Positions 40,792 to 50,116 of a stretch of 64,000 nucleotides of DNA are shown piece after piece. The notes beneath the pieces were generated by a model. It saw nothing but the letters and a program-made list of their open reading frames with translations. It was not told the DNA's origin and did not search any database. Position 1 is the first letter of the stretch. The number at the start of each line of letters is the position of its first letter. The position numbers and the translations under genes were made by a program. The stretch spans positions 1-64,000 of IMG/VR virus record IMGVR_UViG_3300025646_000012. The stretch is one strand, 5' to 3'. This DNA comes from a virus.

Positions 40792-41667
40792 ATGGCTACA
40801 AACCATTATTTTAATCAAGGTACAACCACAGAACAACTTCTGTATGAAGATATTGTCATTGAATCTTTAAAGATCTTTGGCCAAGATGTTGTGTATCTTC
40901 CCAGAGAATTAACTAATAAAGATACCATTTTTAATGATGATTCCATTTCTAAATTTACAAAATATAATAAAATAGAAATGTATATTGAAAATATAGAAGG
41001 TTTTGATGGAGAAGGTGATCTATTTACAAAATTTGGTGTAGAGATTCGTGATGAAGCTTCCTTTATTGTATCAAGACGTCGTTGGAATAGATTAGTAAAA
41101 TCAGAAAATAATCCAATTCAATTTTATAGACCTAGGGAAGGAGATTTAATTTATCTTCCTTTATCTAGATCAATTTTTGAAATTCAAAAAGTTGAAACTG
41201 AATCGCCTTTTTATCAATTAAAAAATCTTCCAGTATTTAGATTAAGAGCTAGCCTGTTTGAATACAATGATGAAGATTTTGATACGGGAATTGATGCAAT
41301 TGATACGGTTGAGTCTGTAGGTGCTTATCAAAATGCCCTTACTCTATCAACAACACCAATGTCATTCATTGTTGGTGAAACCGTTACACAAACACTTGCA
41401 AGTGGTGTTGTAATGAGAGGTGAAGTTACCGAAAAGAATGATTCCGATAGTATTCTATATATTGCGCACATAGGATCAAATGATGGTACATTTGGTCAGT
41501 TTACCACTGGAACCATTATTGGATCAACTTCTTCTGCTACTGCTACTGTAACTGCTGTAGGCGAAAGAAATAATATTGATCCGAATAATCAAAATTCAAT
41601 CTTCAGTAATATTGATTTTATAGATTTTAGTGAAACAAATCCATTTGGAGATCCTAATATTACATAA
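40792..41667 (+). CDS. gp14: gp14-like neck protein
   Basis: 291 aa (T4 gp14 is 256 aa). The N-terminus carries EQLLYEDIVIESLKIFGQDVVYLPRE, then YIENIEGFDGEGDLFTKFGVEIRDEASFIVSRRRW and FYRPREGDLIYLPLSRSIFEI, all typical of gp14. The C-terminal third has a beta insertion (VGETVTQTLASGVVMRGEV) like the one in the gp53 homologue here, and ends DFIDFSETNPFGDP. Its stop codon overlaps the start of a glycosyltransferase gene. Confidence 0.92.
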   Translation: MATNHYFNQGTTTEQLLYEDIVIESLKIFGQDVVYLPRELTNKDTIFNDDSISKFTKYNKIEMYIENIEGFDGEGDLFTKFGVEIRDEASFIVSRRRWNRLVKSENNPIQFYRPREGDLIYLPLSRSIFEIQKVETESPFYQLKNLPVFRLRASLFEYNDEDFDTGIDAIDTVESVGAYQNALTLSTTPMSFIVGETVTQTLASGVVMRGEVTEKNDSDSILYIAHIGSNDGTFGQFTTGTIIGSTSSATATVTAVGERNNIDPNNQNSIFSNIDFIDFSETNPFGDPNIT

Positions 41668-42371
41668 TGAAAATTTTATTATATCAATATTTTGATCCAC
41701 CAATAAATTTTAATAAAAATTATTGGGATTATTCAATTTCATCTATTAAAAAATATGCGGAAAAAATAGATGTTGAATATGAATTTATATCAGGGGGAGC
41801 ACCTTATCACCCTCAGTATGGTATACTAATACCTTTTATAGAAAGATGGTGTGATGATTATGATTTGTTAATTTATGTTGACTGTGATATATTAGCAACT
41901 TCAAATAGTAAAAATATTGTTGAATATGTAAATTTTGAAAATATTAATATAAATCATATGAATACAGGCCCTCTTATAGTAGATCCAATTGAATCACAAA
42001 GCCCTTGGTTTGAAGACGGTCATGCAAATTCTGGTGTTGTTGTATTTCCTAAAAAAATCTATTTAGATTTTATTAATTATTTGGGTAATTTAAAACACCA
42101 TTGGGCTAGAGATAAACTTAATGGTAATTTTAATGCTCCTAACACTTTCGGCGGTGGTGATCAACAAATTTTAAATATGTACGCAAAAGAAAATAATAGA
42201 AAACTATCAAACTTACATTATGATTTTAATTTTCACATGTCAAGATATGATCAAAGTCAAAGATTTTGTAGTTCATTAATACATTATCACGGTGGTTTAT
42301 CCAAGCGAAGAAATAATAATAATAGAAAATTAATGATAGAAGATTATTTCTGTGATAAAATATTAAAATAG
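41667..42371 (+). CDS. GT-A-type glycosyltransferase between gp14 and gp15
   Basis: 234 aa: KILLYQYFDPP, a DxD in LIYVDCDILATS (near 71-73), NSGVVVFPKKIYLDF on the acceptor side, NTFGGGDQQILNMY and SLIHYHGG with the C-terminal histidine. Same layout as the 30637-33411 set but little sequence likeness. One-base overlap with gp14 and a clean late promoter (42383-42390) for gp15 after it suggest insertion into a formerly continuous neck operon. Confidence 0.77.
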   Translation: MKILLYQYFDPPINFNKNYWDYSISSIKKYAEKIDVEYEFISGGAPYHPQYGILIPFIERWCDDYDLLIYVDCDILATSNSKNIVEYVNFENININHMNTGPLIVDPIESQSPWFEDGHANSGVVVFPKKIYLDFINYLGNLKHHWARDKLNGNFNAPNTFGGGDQQILNMYAKENNRKLSNLHYDFNFHMSRYDQSQRFCSSLIHYHGGLSKRRNNNNRKLMIEDYFCDKILK

Positions 42372-42382
42372 ATTTTTATTTT

Positions 42383-42390
42383 GATAAATA
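42383..42390 (+). promoter_or_regulatory. Late promoter variant before gp15
   Basis: GATAAATA 12 bp after the glycosyltransferase stop; leader about 19 nt including CTGGAG. Confidence 0.6.
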
Positions 42391-42414
42391 TATTAATAAC
42401 CTGGAGTTAAATTA

Positions 42415-43203
42415 ATGTTCGGCACATATTTTTATCATCAAAGAATCAGAAAATCTGTAGCCGTTTTTGGTGCTTTATTCAATAATTTATATGTTCTAAG
42501 AAAAGATGCGGCTGGAGCTGTTATTAGTCAAGTTAAAGTTCCATTAAGTTATGCACCAAAAAGGGACTTTATTGATAGAATTGCCAATATGGCAAAAGGT
42601 GAAGAAGCTGAACGTTTAATTGCGGTAAAACTTCCTCGTATGTCCTTTGAAATAATTGCTATTACTTATGATTCAACCAGACAATTATCCAAAACAAATA
42701 ATTTTGGTTTAACCAGTCCAACAGGTACTGGATTTAAAAGTAAATTTTTTGCACCGGTTCCATATAATATTAATTTTCAATTAAATATCTATGCTAAAAC
42801 TCATGATGACGCTCTACAAGTTGTAGAGCAAATTATACCATATTTTAATCCTCAGTATACTCTTACCATAAAACCTATTGAAAATTATACATCAATAAAA
42901 GAAGATAGTCAAGTTATTCTTCAAGCTGTTTCATTTACTGATGATTATGAAGGTGCTCTTGAACAAAGACGTAGTATAATATATACTCTTGACTTTGAAA
43001 TGAAAATTAATTTCTATGGTCCTGTTAATGATGGAAAAATTATTCGTAAAGCAGATGTTGATCTATATTCAATGGGCACTGGATTAAATGATTCGGATGA
43101 ATTCCTTGAAAAGATTCGAGTTCTACCTGATCCTGCCGATGCTAGTCCAGACAGCGATTATGGATTTACAACATTAATATTTGGAGCTTTAGATAGTGCA
43201 TGA
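42415..43203 (+). CDS. gp15: gp15-like tail terminator / sheath stabiliser
   Basis: 262 aa (T4 gp15 is 272 aa). FGTYFYHQRIRKSVAVFGALFNNLYV, LSYAPKRDFIDRI, ERLIAVKLPRMSFEI and PYNINFQLNIYAKTHDDALQVVEQIIPYF are diagnostic. gp15 hexamers cap the finished tail and bind the neck. Its stop overlaps gp16 by 4 bp. Confidence 0.95.
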   Translation: MFGTYFYHQRIRKSVAVFGALFNNLYVLRKDAAGAVISQVKVPLSYAPKRDFIDRIANMAKGEEAERLIAVKLPRMSFEIIAITYDSTRQLSKTNNFGLTSPTGTGFKSKFFAPVPYNINFQLNIYAKTHDDALQVVEQIIPYFNPQYTLTIKPIENYTSIKEDSQVILQAVSFTDDYEGALEQRRSIIYTLDFEMKINFYGPVNDGKIIRKADVDLYSMGTGLNDSDEFLEKIRVLPDPADASPDSDYGFTTLIFGALDSA

Positions 43204-43568
43204 TTGATTCTGATATTAAAGATAATGATTTTGAATATGCTAGACAAGTTTATCATGACATCTTGGTAAAAGGTTCCGAAGCTATGGATGATATGATGGA
43301 AGTTGCTAGATCAACTGAACATCCAAGAGCTTTTGAAGTTCTTTCTACAATGATGAAAACCCTTGCTGATGTAAATGGTAATCTTTTAGATCTTCATAAA
43401 AAGAAAAAAGATATTGATAAAAAAGATATAGCTGCTTTACCTATACAACAAAGTGGTACTACTAATAATCTATTTGTGGGATCAACTACGGAACTACAAA
43501 GATTCCTATTGAATCAGAATAGATCTGATAATGTAATTGATATAAATCAATACCAAAAAGATGAATGA
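43200..43568 (+). CDS. gp16: gp16-like small terminase subunit
   Basis: 122 aa (T4 gp16 is 164 aa). The N-terminal half DFEYARQVYHDILVKGSEAMDDMMEVARSTEHPRAFEVLSTMMKTLADVNGNLLDLHKKKKDI forms the central helical oligomerisation domain. The C-terminus (NNLFVGSTTELQRFL) matches the conserved end of T4-type gp16. It regulates gp17 during packaging initiation. Overlaps gp17 by 8 bp. Confidence 0.9.
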   Translation: MIDSDIKDNDFEYARQVYHDILVKGSEAMDDMMEVARSTEHPRAFEVLSTMMKTLADVNGNLLDLHKKKKDIDKKDIAALPIQQSGTTNNLFVGSTTELQRFLLNQNRSDNVIDINQYQKDE

Positions 43569-45168
43569 TTCATATAATGGCAACCTAAACGTTAAACGTG
43601 ATGGGGTTGTCCAAAATTTTACCGCACATGAAATACATGAGTATATGCAATGCATGCAAGATCCAGCATATTTTGCAAAAAATTATTGTAGGGTAATTTC
43701 TCTTGATAGGGGTTTAGTACCTTTTAATCTATATCCTTATCAAGAAAAAATGTTTAAACATTTTAATGATAATAGATTTAATATTGTATTAGCTTGTAGA
43801 CAATCTGGTAAATCAATTTCATCCGTTGCGTATCTTCTTTGGTATGCTTTATTTCATCCTGAAAAAACTATTGCTGTTCTTGCTAATAAAGGCGCTACTG
43901 CTCGTGAAATGTTAGCACGTATTACATTAATGTTGGAAAATTTACCATTTTTTCTACAACCTGGTACAAAAGCATTAAACAAGGGATCCATAGAGTTTAG
44001 CAATAATAGCCGTATAGTAGCTGCGGCTACATCAGGGTCCTCGATCCGAGGTATGTCAGTGAACCTTCTTTACTTGGACGAATTTGCGTTCGTAGAGAGA
44101 GCGTCTGAATTTTACACCTCAACATATCCGGTTATTTCGTCCGGTAAAGATACCAAGGTTATTATTACATCCACTGCAAACGGCATTGGTAATATGTTCC
44201 ATAAAATCTGGGAAGGTGCTGTTCAAGGAACAAATGAATATAAACCATTTCGTGTTGATTGGTGGGACGTTCCTGGACGAGATGAAAAATGGAAATTACA
44301 AACCATTGCAAATACCTCTCAGTTACAATTTGACCAAGAATTTGGAAATACATTCTTTGGTACTGGTGATACTTTAATTGCTTCTCATATTCTTTTGGAA
44401 CAAAGAGCTCATGAACATAGGTCATATCTTGAAGGTGGTTGCTTATTAATTTATGATGAGCCAATAAATAATCATAATTATGTTATGGTTGTTGATGTGA
44501 GTAAAGGTCGAGGTCAAGATTATTCAACATTTAATTTAATTGACATCAGTGTTAGACCTTTTAAGCAATCTGCTGTATATCGTAATAATACTATTTCACC
44601 AATTTTATTTCCAAATATCATTTATAAGTATGCAAAAGCATATAATGAAGCTTATGTTATTGTAGAATCTAATGACCAAGGATCCGTGGTTGTAAATGGA
44701 CTTTACTATGATTTAGAGTATGAAAATCTACACATGGAATCTATGATTAGATCAGATAGAATTGGTGTGGAAATGAATAAAAAGGTAAAACGTATCGGAT
44801 GTTCTGCAATTAAAGATATTATTGAAAATCGTAAATTACACATCGTAGATCCAGAAACAATTTTGGAAATGTCTACTTTTATTGCAAAAGGTACTTCATA
44901 TGAAGCATCCGAAGGTAATCATGATGATCTTATGATGAATTTAGTTCTATTTGGTTATTTTGCTACAGGTAGAAATTTTGAAGAATTAACTACTGTAAAT
45001 TTAAAAGAGATGATGTTTGCTCAAAGAGTAAAAGAAATTGAAGATGAATTAGTCCCATTTGGATATATTGAAGATGGTATTTCAAATAATGATACAGAAG
45101 TTCTTGGTGATATAAAAACTGTATGGACAGTAGATAGAGATTTCAAATTTGGTCAAGTGGATTTTTGA
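43561..45168 (+). CDS. gp17 (terL): Large terminase subunit gp17
   Basis: 535 aa, shorter than T4 gp17 (610 aa). ATPase: Walker A ACRQSGKS (residues 78-85), Walker B LLYLDEFAF (near 168-174), motif III VIITSTANG. The nuclease domain starts at MVVDVSKGRGQDYST (near 307, first acidic metal ligand), with VIVESNDQGSVV and a C-terminal NHDDLMMNLVLF carrying the last aspartates. It packages DNA from concatemers and makes the terminal cut. No intein or intron interruption is seen. Confidence 0.97.
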   Translation: MNDSYNGNLNVKRDGVVQNFTAHEIHEYMQCMQDPAYFAKNYCRVISLDRGLVPFNLYPYQEKMFKHFNDNRFNIVLACRQSGKSISSVAYLLWYALFHPEKTIAVLANKGATAREMLARITLMLENLPFFLQPGTKALNKGSIEFSNNSRIVAAATSGSSIRGMSVNLLYLDEFAFVERASEFYTSTYPVISSGKDTKVIITSTANGIGNMFHKIWEGAVQGTNEYKPFRVDWWDVPGRDEKWKLQTIANTSQLQFDQEFGNTFFGTGDTLIASHILLEQRAHEHRSYLEGGCLLIYDEPINNHNYVMVVDVSKGRGQDYSTFNLIDISVRPFKQSAVYRNNTISPILFPNIIYKYAKAYNEAYVIVESNDQGSVVVNGLYYDLEYENLHMESMIRSDRIGVEMNKKVKRIGCSAIKDIIENRKLHIVDPETILEMSTFIAKGTSYEASEGNHDDLMMNLVLFGYFATGRNFEELTTVNLKEMMFAQRVKEIEDELVPFGYIEDGISNNDTEVLGDIKTVWTVDRDFKFGQVDF

Positions 45169-45183
45169 CCAATTTTAAAAAAT

Positions 45184-45191
45184 TATAAATA
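45184..45191 (+). promoter_or_regulatory. T4-type late promoter for gp18-gp19
   Basis: TATAAATA after the gp17 stop; leader about 58 nt ending with AAAAGGATCG before the gp18 ATG. Confidence 0.82.
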
Positions 45192-45254
45192 ATGGTAATT
45201 GATAGTTTTACCGTATTATGAAAACATATTAATACCACTGAAAAGGATCGAGAT

Positions 45255-46997
45255 ATGGCAATTTTTAGTCCCTCTGAATCCCCAGCAATTGTCGTAAAAG
45301 AGATTGATTTAACAGGTGTAGTACCTAACGTTCAATCTACTACTGGCGCTTTTGTAGGGAATTTTCGCTGGGGTCCAGTTAGACAGGCAACTCTGGTAGA
45401 TACAGAGACTACACTAGCTTCGACCTTTGCAACACCAAATACTACAAACGCTGCGGATTTCTTGTCAGCAGCTTATTACTTGAGATATTCAAGTTCACTT
45501 TACGTTGTACGTGAAATTGATGCAGCTGCACGGAATGCAAATGCCGCTGGCTTAAGTTCAGTTGTAGTTAGAAATAAAAATCACTTTGATTCACTAGATG
45601 GAACTTTTGGTTCCGATTCTGGTGATACAAATACCGGAGCATGGGTTGCAAGATTTCCTGGTGCTCTAGGTAATTCATTACAAGTTTCAATCTGTCCTGT
45701 TGGTTCAGATTCTAATGGAACATACTTTTCACAATGGGCTTATGTAGCTCAGTTTGATGGAGCTCCTGGTACTTCAGCATATGCAAGTGCCAGAAGCGGA
45801 GCAAATGACGAGTGCCACGTAGTTGTTATTGACCAAGATGGTCTATTTACTGGAACTCCTGGTACCGTACTTGAAAGATATGCTTATGTATCTCTTGCAT
45901 CTGATGCAAAGAATGCAGATGGTTCAACCAATTATGTTAAAGACGTAATTAATAATGGATCAGCATACATTTATCTTGCAACTTTTGAAGGTACATTAGA
46001 TGATTTAACAAATGCTGGTACCAGCGCAGCAAATCAAACCTTTTCTGCATCAGCAACAGATGTAATTACAACGTCACTTACAGCCGGTGTTGATTCAAGT
46101 ACTCTAGGTACTGCGCAGTACGCAACAGGCTTTGATCTATTTGAAGATGTTGATACCATTACCGTTGACTTCCTTATTGCACCAGGTCTTGCATCTTCTG
46201 CAAATCAGGTTACTGTTGTTAATGATCTAGTATCAACTGCTCAAACAACCCGTAAGGATTGTATTGTTGTAACATCACCTAACAGAGAAGCAGTTGTAAA
46301 TGCAGCAACACCAGTTGCTACATCAATCATTACTACTGATCAATTTACTCGCTCATCATACTTGGTAGTTTCAAATAACTATCTAAAAGTATATGATAAG
46401 TATAATGATCAATATATCTTCATTCCGGATGCTTCATCAGTTGCTGGTATCATGGCTGCTTCAGATCTTTCAACAGCTCCTTGGTACTCACCTGCTGGAC
46501 AAAGACGTGGTGCTGTTCTTGGTGTAACTGGTCTTGCTTATTCTGCAACCAAAGCAGAAAGAGATACACTCTATAAAGCAGGTGTTAATCCAGTTGCAAA
46601 TATTCCTGGACAGGGTACACTCCTATTCGGTGATAAAACATTCCTAGCTAGACCATCAGCCTTCGACCGTATTAACGTTCGTCGCTTGTTCCTAACTATG
46701 GAAAGAGCAATTGCAATTGCAGCACGTAACGTTATGTTTGAATTTAACGATGAATTCACACGTGCGGAATTTGTAAATATCGTGGAACCATTCTTGAGAG
46801 AAATCCAAGGTAGACGCGGTATTACTGATTTCCGTGTAGTCTGTGACGAAACAAATAATACGGCTGCTGTTGTGGATAGAAACGAATTCATTGCTAACAT
46901 CTTCATTAAGCCTGCACGTTCAATCAACTACGTAACTCTAAACTTCGTAGCTGTTAGAACTGGTGTGGACTTTGAAGAAGTTGTCGGCACTGTATAA
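45255..46997 (+). CDS. gp18: Tail sheath protein gp18
   Basis: 580 aa (T4 gp18 is 659 aa). The N-terminus FSPSESPAIVVKEIDLTGVVPNVQSTTGAFVGNFRWGPV and the C-terminal FLTMERAIAIAARNVMFEFND, FLREIQGRRGITDFRVVCDETNNT and KPARSINYVTLNFVAVRTG are classic contractile sheath blocks that build the conserved inner domain. Middle domains are divergent. Codon use is less AT-extreme than neighbours, fitting high expression. Confidence 0.96.
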   Translation: MAIFSPSESPAIVVKEIDLTGVVPNVQSTTGAFVGNFRWGPVRQATLVDTETTLASTFATPNTTNAADFLSAAYYLRYSSSLYVVREIDAAARNANAAGLSSVVVRNKNHFDSLDGTFGSDSGDTNTGAWVARFPGALGNSLQVSICPVGSDSNGTYFSQWAYVAQFDGAPGTSAYASARSGANDECHVVVIDQDGLFTGTPGTVLERYAYVSLASDAKNADGSTNYVKDVINNGSAYIYLATFEGTLDDLTNAGTSAANQTFSASATDVITTSLTAGVDSSTLGTAQYATGFDLFEDVDTITVDFLIAPGLASSANQVTVVNDLVSTAQTTRKDCIVVTSPNREAVVNAATPVATSIITTDQFTRSSYLVVSNNYLKVYDKYNDQYIFIPDASSVAGIMAASDLSTAPWYSPAGQRRGAVLGVTGLAYSATKAERDTLYKAGVNPVANIPGQGTLLFGDKTFLARPSAFDRINVRRLFLTMERAIAIAARNVMFEFNDEFTRAEFVNIVEPFLREIQGRRGITDFRVVCDETNNTAAVVDRNEFIANIFIKPARSINYVTLNFVAVRTGVDFEEVVGTV

Positions 46998-47018
46998 TAG
47001 CGTCAGAGGAGAAATAAC

Positions 47019-47549
47019 ATGGCTATTCTAGGAGTTGATGACTTCAAGTCCAAATTAAGAGGTGGTGGCGCTAGACCGAATCTATTCAAAGCGACCATTA
47101 ACTTCCCAGCTTATGCACAGGGTGATGTAGAAATTACATCATTCCTTTGCTCTGCTGCTCAGCTACCGGCTTCAACAATGTCAACTATCACAATTCCTTT
47201 CCGTGGTAGAGAATTGAAAATGGCAGGAACCAGAACATTCGATAGTTGGACTCCGACTATTATAAATGATACCGACTTTGCAGTCCGTAATGCTATGGAA
47301 CGCTGGATGAACGGTATGAACAATCACAGACAGAATACTGGTCTTACTAATGTAAACGATTATTCTGCAGATCTTATTGTTGAACAACTTGACAAAGATG
47401 GGTCAACACTTAAGACTTACAACTTCCGTGGTTGTTTCCCGACCGCCGTTTCCGCAATTGAACTTGCCTATGGAACAAATGACGTCATTGAAGAATTTAC
47501 TGTTGAATTCCAAGTTCAATATTGGGAATCCGTTGGTACTACCAGCTGA
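47019..47549 (+). CDS. gp19: Tail tube protein gp19
   Basis: 176 aa (T4 gp19 is 163 aa). GVDDFKSKLRGGGARPNLFKATINFPAYA, SSxQLPxS-type QLPASTMSTITIPFRGRELKMAGTRTFDSWTPTIINDTDF, AMERWMNGMNNHRQNTG and GCFPTAVSAIELAYGTNDVIEEFTVEFQVQYWE mark the tube fold. It follows gp18 by 21 bp with a strong GAGGAG ribosome site, the typical sheath-tube pair. Confidence 0.96.
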   Translation: MAILGVDDFKSKLRGGGARPNLFKATINFPAYAQGDVEITSFLCSAAQLPASTMSTITIPFRGRELKMAGTRTFDSWTPTIINDTDFAVRNAMERWMNGMNNHRQNTGLTNVNDYSADLIVEQLDKDGSTLKTYNFRGCFPTAVSAIELAYGTNDVIEEFTVEFQVQYWESVGTTS

Positions 47550-47555
47550 TAAATA
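47548..47555 (+). promoter_or_regulatory. Late promoter variant before gp20
   Basis: GATAAATA overlapping the gp19 stop codon. The expected start near 47561 is directly before the hairpin at 47565-47586. Confidence 0.55.
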
Positions 47556-47564
47556 AAGATATAA

Positions 47565-47586
47565 GGTAGGGCTTAACGGCCCTACC
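47565..47586 (+). terminator. Hairpin between gp19 and gp20 (attenuator or 5' stem-loop)
   Basis: GGTAGGGC pairs with GCCCTACC around a 6-nt loop. A T5 run begins 7 nt downstream, too far for an ideal terminator, so it may only attenuate gp18-gp19 transcription or protect the mRNA 3' end, or form the 5' stem of transcripts from 47548. Confidence 0.6.
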
Positions 47587-47611
47587 ACTTCAATTTTTCT
47601 AAGGATAGATT

Positions 47612-49201
47612 ATGGCTGACGGTCCAGTAATGAAATTATTTGGCTTTGAATTAAGAAGAGCCAACCGTGAAGTAAAAGATAAGATTCCTTCTATAGTACC
47701 TCCATCTGATGAAGATGGTGCAGGTTATGTTACTGCGTCTGGTTCCCATTGGGGTCAATACATTGACTTTGATGGTGATAATACAAAAGATGCGGTTGAA
47801 TTAATTCAAAGATACAGAGCAGTATCCATGCATCCAGAAGTGGACATGGCAATTGATGAAATTGTAAACGAATCAATTACAACATCAGAACTAGAAGCTC
47901 CTGTAAAACTAAATTTAGATGAAGTTGATGATTTAAGTGAATCGCTTAAAAAACAATTCCAAGAAGAATTTGATAATATACTTGATATGTTATCATTTAC
48001 CGACAATGGTTCCGATATGTTCAAGCGTTGGTATATTGACGGAAGAATAGTACATCATCTTCTTATAAATGAATCTAACCCTAAAGCTGGTATCCAAGAG
48101 ATTCGTCCAATTGATGCACTTAAGATCCGTAAAGTAAAAGAAATTAAAAAGAAAAAAGATCCTAAAACTGGCGCATCAATTGTAGATACTGTAAGTGAAT
48201 TTTATATTTTCCAAGATAAGATTAACGGTAGTAATAATTATTCAAATAGTCATAATGCCGTTAGAATTTCTCCTGATGCAGTTAGTTACGTTACGTCAGG
48301 TTTGCTTGATGAACAGCGTAGAAAAGTAGTTTCATATCTTCATAAAGCATTGAAGCCGATTAATCAGCTTCGTATGATGGAAGACTCACTTGTTATCTAT
48401 CGTCTGGCTCGTGCTCCTGAACGCCGTATTTTCTATGTTGATGTTGGTAACCTACCACGTGGTAAAGCAGAAGAGTACATGAAGAATATCATGACTCGCT
48501 ATAAGAATAAAATTGTATATGATGCTGCAACAGGTGAGATTAAAGATGATCGTAAGCATATGTCAATGCTTGAAGATTTCTGGCTACCACGTCGTGAAGG
48601 TGGTAAAGGAACTGAGATTACAACGCTACCTGGTGGTGAAAACCTAGGTCAGATCGACGATATTATTTACTTCCAAAAGAAACTATATCGTGCATTAAAT
48701 GTTCCGGTAAATAGACTTGAACAAGAATCACAATTCTCTCTTGGTAGATCATCCGAAATTTCCAGAGATGAACTTAAATTTCAGAAGTTTATTGATAGAC
48801 TACGTAGAAGATTCTCTAATCTATTTCTAAATATTCTTAAGAAACAATTAATTCTAAAAAACATTATTACTGAAGAAGATTGGGAATCTTGGAAGTCAAA
48901 TATTATTGTTGACTTTGTAAGAGATAATCATTTTACAGAATTAAAAGATGCGGAAATTTTCCAATCAAGATTAAATGTTCTTTCACAAGCTCAAAATTAT
49001 GTTGGAGAATATTTTTCTAAAGAATGGATTATGAGAAAAGTACTTTATTTAGATGATGATGAAATTGAGAAAATGAAAGAAGAAATGGAAGCGGAAAAAG
49101 TAGAAGCACAACCGCCAGAAACCGAACAACCTGAACAAGATCAAGAAGAAGATCAAGAATCAGGTAATACACATACTATTAACTTAAAGGTGGCAAAATG
49201 A
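47612..49201 (+). CDS. gp20: Portal protein gp20
   Basis: 529 aa (T4 gp20 is 524 aa). MHPEVDMAIDEIVNESIT, WYIDGRIVHHLLINE, IQEIRPIDALKIRKVKEI, the LRMMEDSLVIYRLARAPERRIFYVDVGNLPRGKAEEYM block, SMLEDFWLPRREGGKGTEITTLPGG and DIIYFQKKLYRALNVP are highly conserved portal motifs. The acidic C-terminus ends EEDQESGNTH. Forms the dodecameric head vertex for packaging. Overlaps the gp67-like gene by 4 bp. Confidence 0.97.
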   Translation: MADGPVMKLFGFELRRANREVKDKIPSIVPPSDEDGAGYVTASGSHWGQYIDFDGDNTKDAVELIQRYRAVSMHPEVDMAIDEIVNESITTSELEAPVKLNLDEVDDLSESLKKQFQEEFDNILDMLSFTDNGSDMFKRWYIDGRIVHHLLINESNPKAGIQEIRPIDALKIRKVKEIKKKKDPKTGASIVDTVSEFYIFQDKINGSNNYSNSHNAVRISPDAVSYVTSGLLDEQRRKVVSYLHKALKPINQLRMMEDSLVIYRLARAPERRIFYVDVGNLPRGKAEEYMKNIMTRYKNKIVYDAATGEIKDDRKHMSMLEDFWLPRREGGKGTEITTLPGGENLGQIDDIIYFQKKLYRALNVPVNRLEQESQFSLGRSSEISRDELKFQKFIDRLRRRFSNLFLNILKKQLILKNIITEEDWESWKSNIIVDFVRDNHFTELKDAEIFQSRLNVLSQAQNYVGEYFSKEWIMRKVLYLDDDEIEKMKEEMEAEKVEAQPPETEQPEQDQEEDQESGNTHTINLKVAK

Positions 49202-49458
49202 GCATTGAAGATTTTATTAATAACGTAATGGATAAAGATTATACCACTGCACAACTAACGTTTGCAGATCTTATGCAAGCAAGAATGCAAGATGCACTTG
49301 ATCAACAAAAGATTGTTGTAGCTGGACAAATGTTTGGCGAAGAAGAAGATACTGATGATATTGAAGATGAAGATCTAGAAGATGCCTTTGAAGATGAAGA
49401 TCTAGAAGATGAAGATTTAGAAGATGACAACATAGAAGAAGATGACGAAGACGATTAA
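49198..49458 (+). CDS. gp67: gp67-like prohead core protein
   Basis: 86 aa (T4 gp67 is 80 aa). The N-terminal half SIEDFINNVMDKDYTTAQLTFADLMQARMQDALDQQK is helical; the C-terminal half is almost purely acidic (DEDLEDEDLEDD). Position directly after portal is diagnostic. It is part of the scaffold core cut up by gp21. The unrelated 209-aa gene starts inside its last codons. Confidence 0.88.
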   Translation: MSIEDFINNVMDKDYTTAQLTFADLMQARMQDALDQQKIVVAGQMFGEEEDTDDIEDEDLEDAFEDEDLEDEDLEDDNIEEDDEDD

Positions 49459-50071
49459 TGAAAATGATTATAAGAATATTTCACTTAATCATTTAAATTT
49501 TTGTCTATTAAATCAAAATCTTTTTACTGATGAACATTTTTCTATTATTCAATATTCAAATCCTATAGTATTAGATAGATATTTTTCTATTGGTAGACAA
49601 ATTTATAATGAAATAGCAAGAACACCCAGATCAAATACATATTTAAATATGGGAATGGGCGCTGGATTTTTAGAATATTATGTAAAGAATTATGGTAAAA
49701 TAAATTTAGAATCAGTTGAATGGGATCAACAAAATGAACATTTTTCTAAATTACGAAAAAGCTTTGACGTTGATGATCAATTAACATATACTTGTAATAA
49801 TATAAGAAATAACGATTTTAAAATATTTAATTGTGATAAAATGTATGATTTTATAATTTTAACAAGATTTTATCCTATTAATAAAAAATATTCGGATACA
49901 CTAAAAGTAAAAGAAATATTAAATAAACTTAAAATTTATTCAAATAAATTTATTATAGTTGATAATCCTATTAATTATAGATCTGAAACATTAGAATATT
50001 TTGAAAGTAAAAAATGTAATAAACTTCAGTTAAATAAAACTGATTTAAATCCTTGGATTATAGAACTTTAG
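49442..50071 (+). CDS. Class I methyltransferase-like protein (209 aa)
   Basis: After a helical N-terminus it reads NTYLNMGMGAGFLEYYVKNYG (glycine-rich loop like motif I), then NLESVEWDQQNEHF with an acidic residue where motif II binds the ribose, and DFIILTRFYPINKKYSD as a motif IV candidate. This suggests a Rossmann methyltransferase fold, but key glycines differ from the consensus and the target is unknown. It overlaps gp67 by 17 bp with no separate promoter, while the next gene has its own late promoter. Its AT-richness and position mark it as an insertion in the prohead operon. Confidence 0.6.
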   Translation: MTKTINENDYKNISLNHLNFCLLNQNLFTDEHFSIIQYSNPIVLDRYFSIGRQIYNEIARTPRSNTYLNMGMGAGFLEYYVKNYGKINLESVEWDQQNEHFSKLRKSFDVDDQLTYTCNNIRNNDFKIFNCDKMYDFIILTRFYPINKKYSDTLKVKEILNKLKIYSNKFIIVDNPINYRSETLEYFESKKCNKLQLNKTDLNPWIIEL

Positions 50072-50084
50072 AATTTTTATTTTA

Positions 50085-50092
50085 TATAAATA
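50085..50092 (+). promoter_or_regulatory. T4-type late promoter for the 50117-gp21 unit
   Basis: TATAAATA 13 bp after the methyltransferase-like gene; leader about 19 nt with AAAGAG. Confidence 0.8.
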
Positions 50093-50116
50093 ATTACAAT
50101 TAATAAAGAGTATGAG

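Noticed and set aside
44165-44464. Leftward frame of about 99 codons inside gp17
   Set aside because: Antisense shadow of a conserved gene, with no leftward promoter or ribosome site.
43561-45168. Intein or group I intron in gp17
   Set aside because: All terminase motifs occur in order with normal spacing and no interruption.
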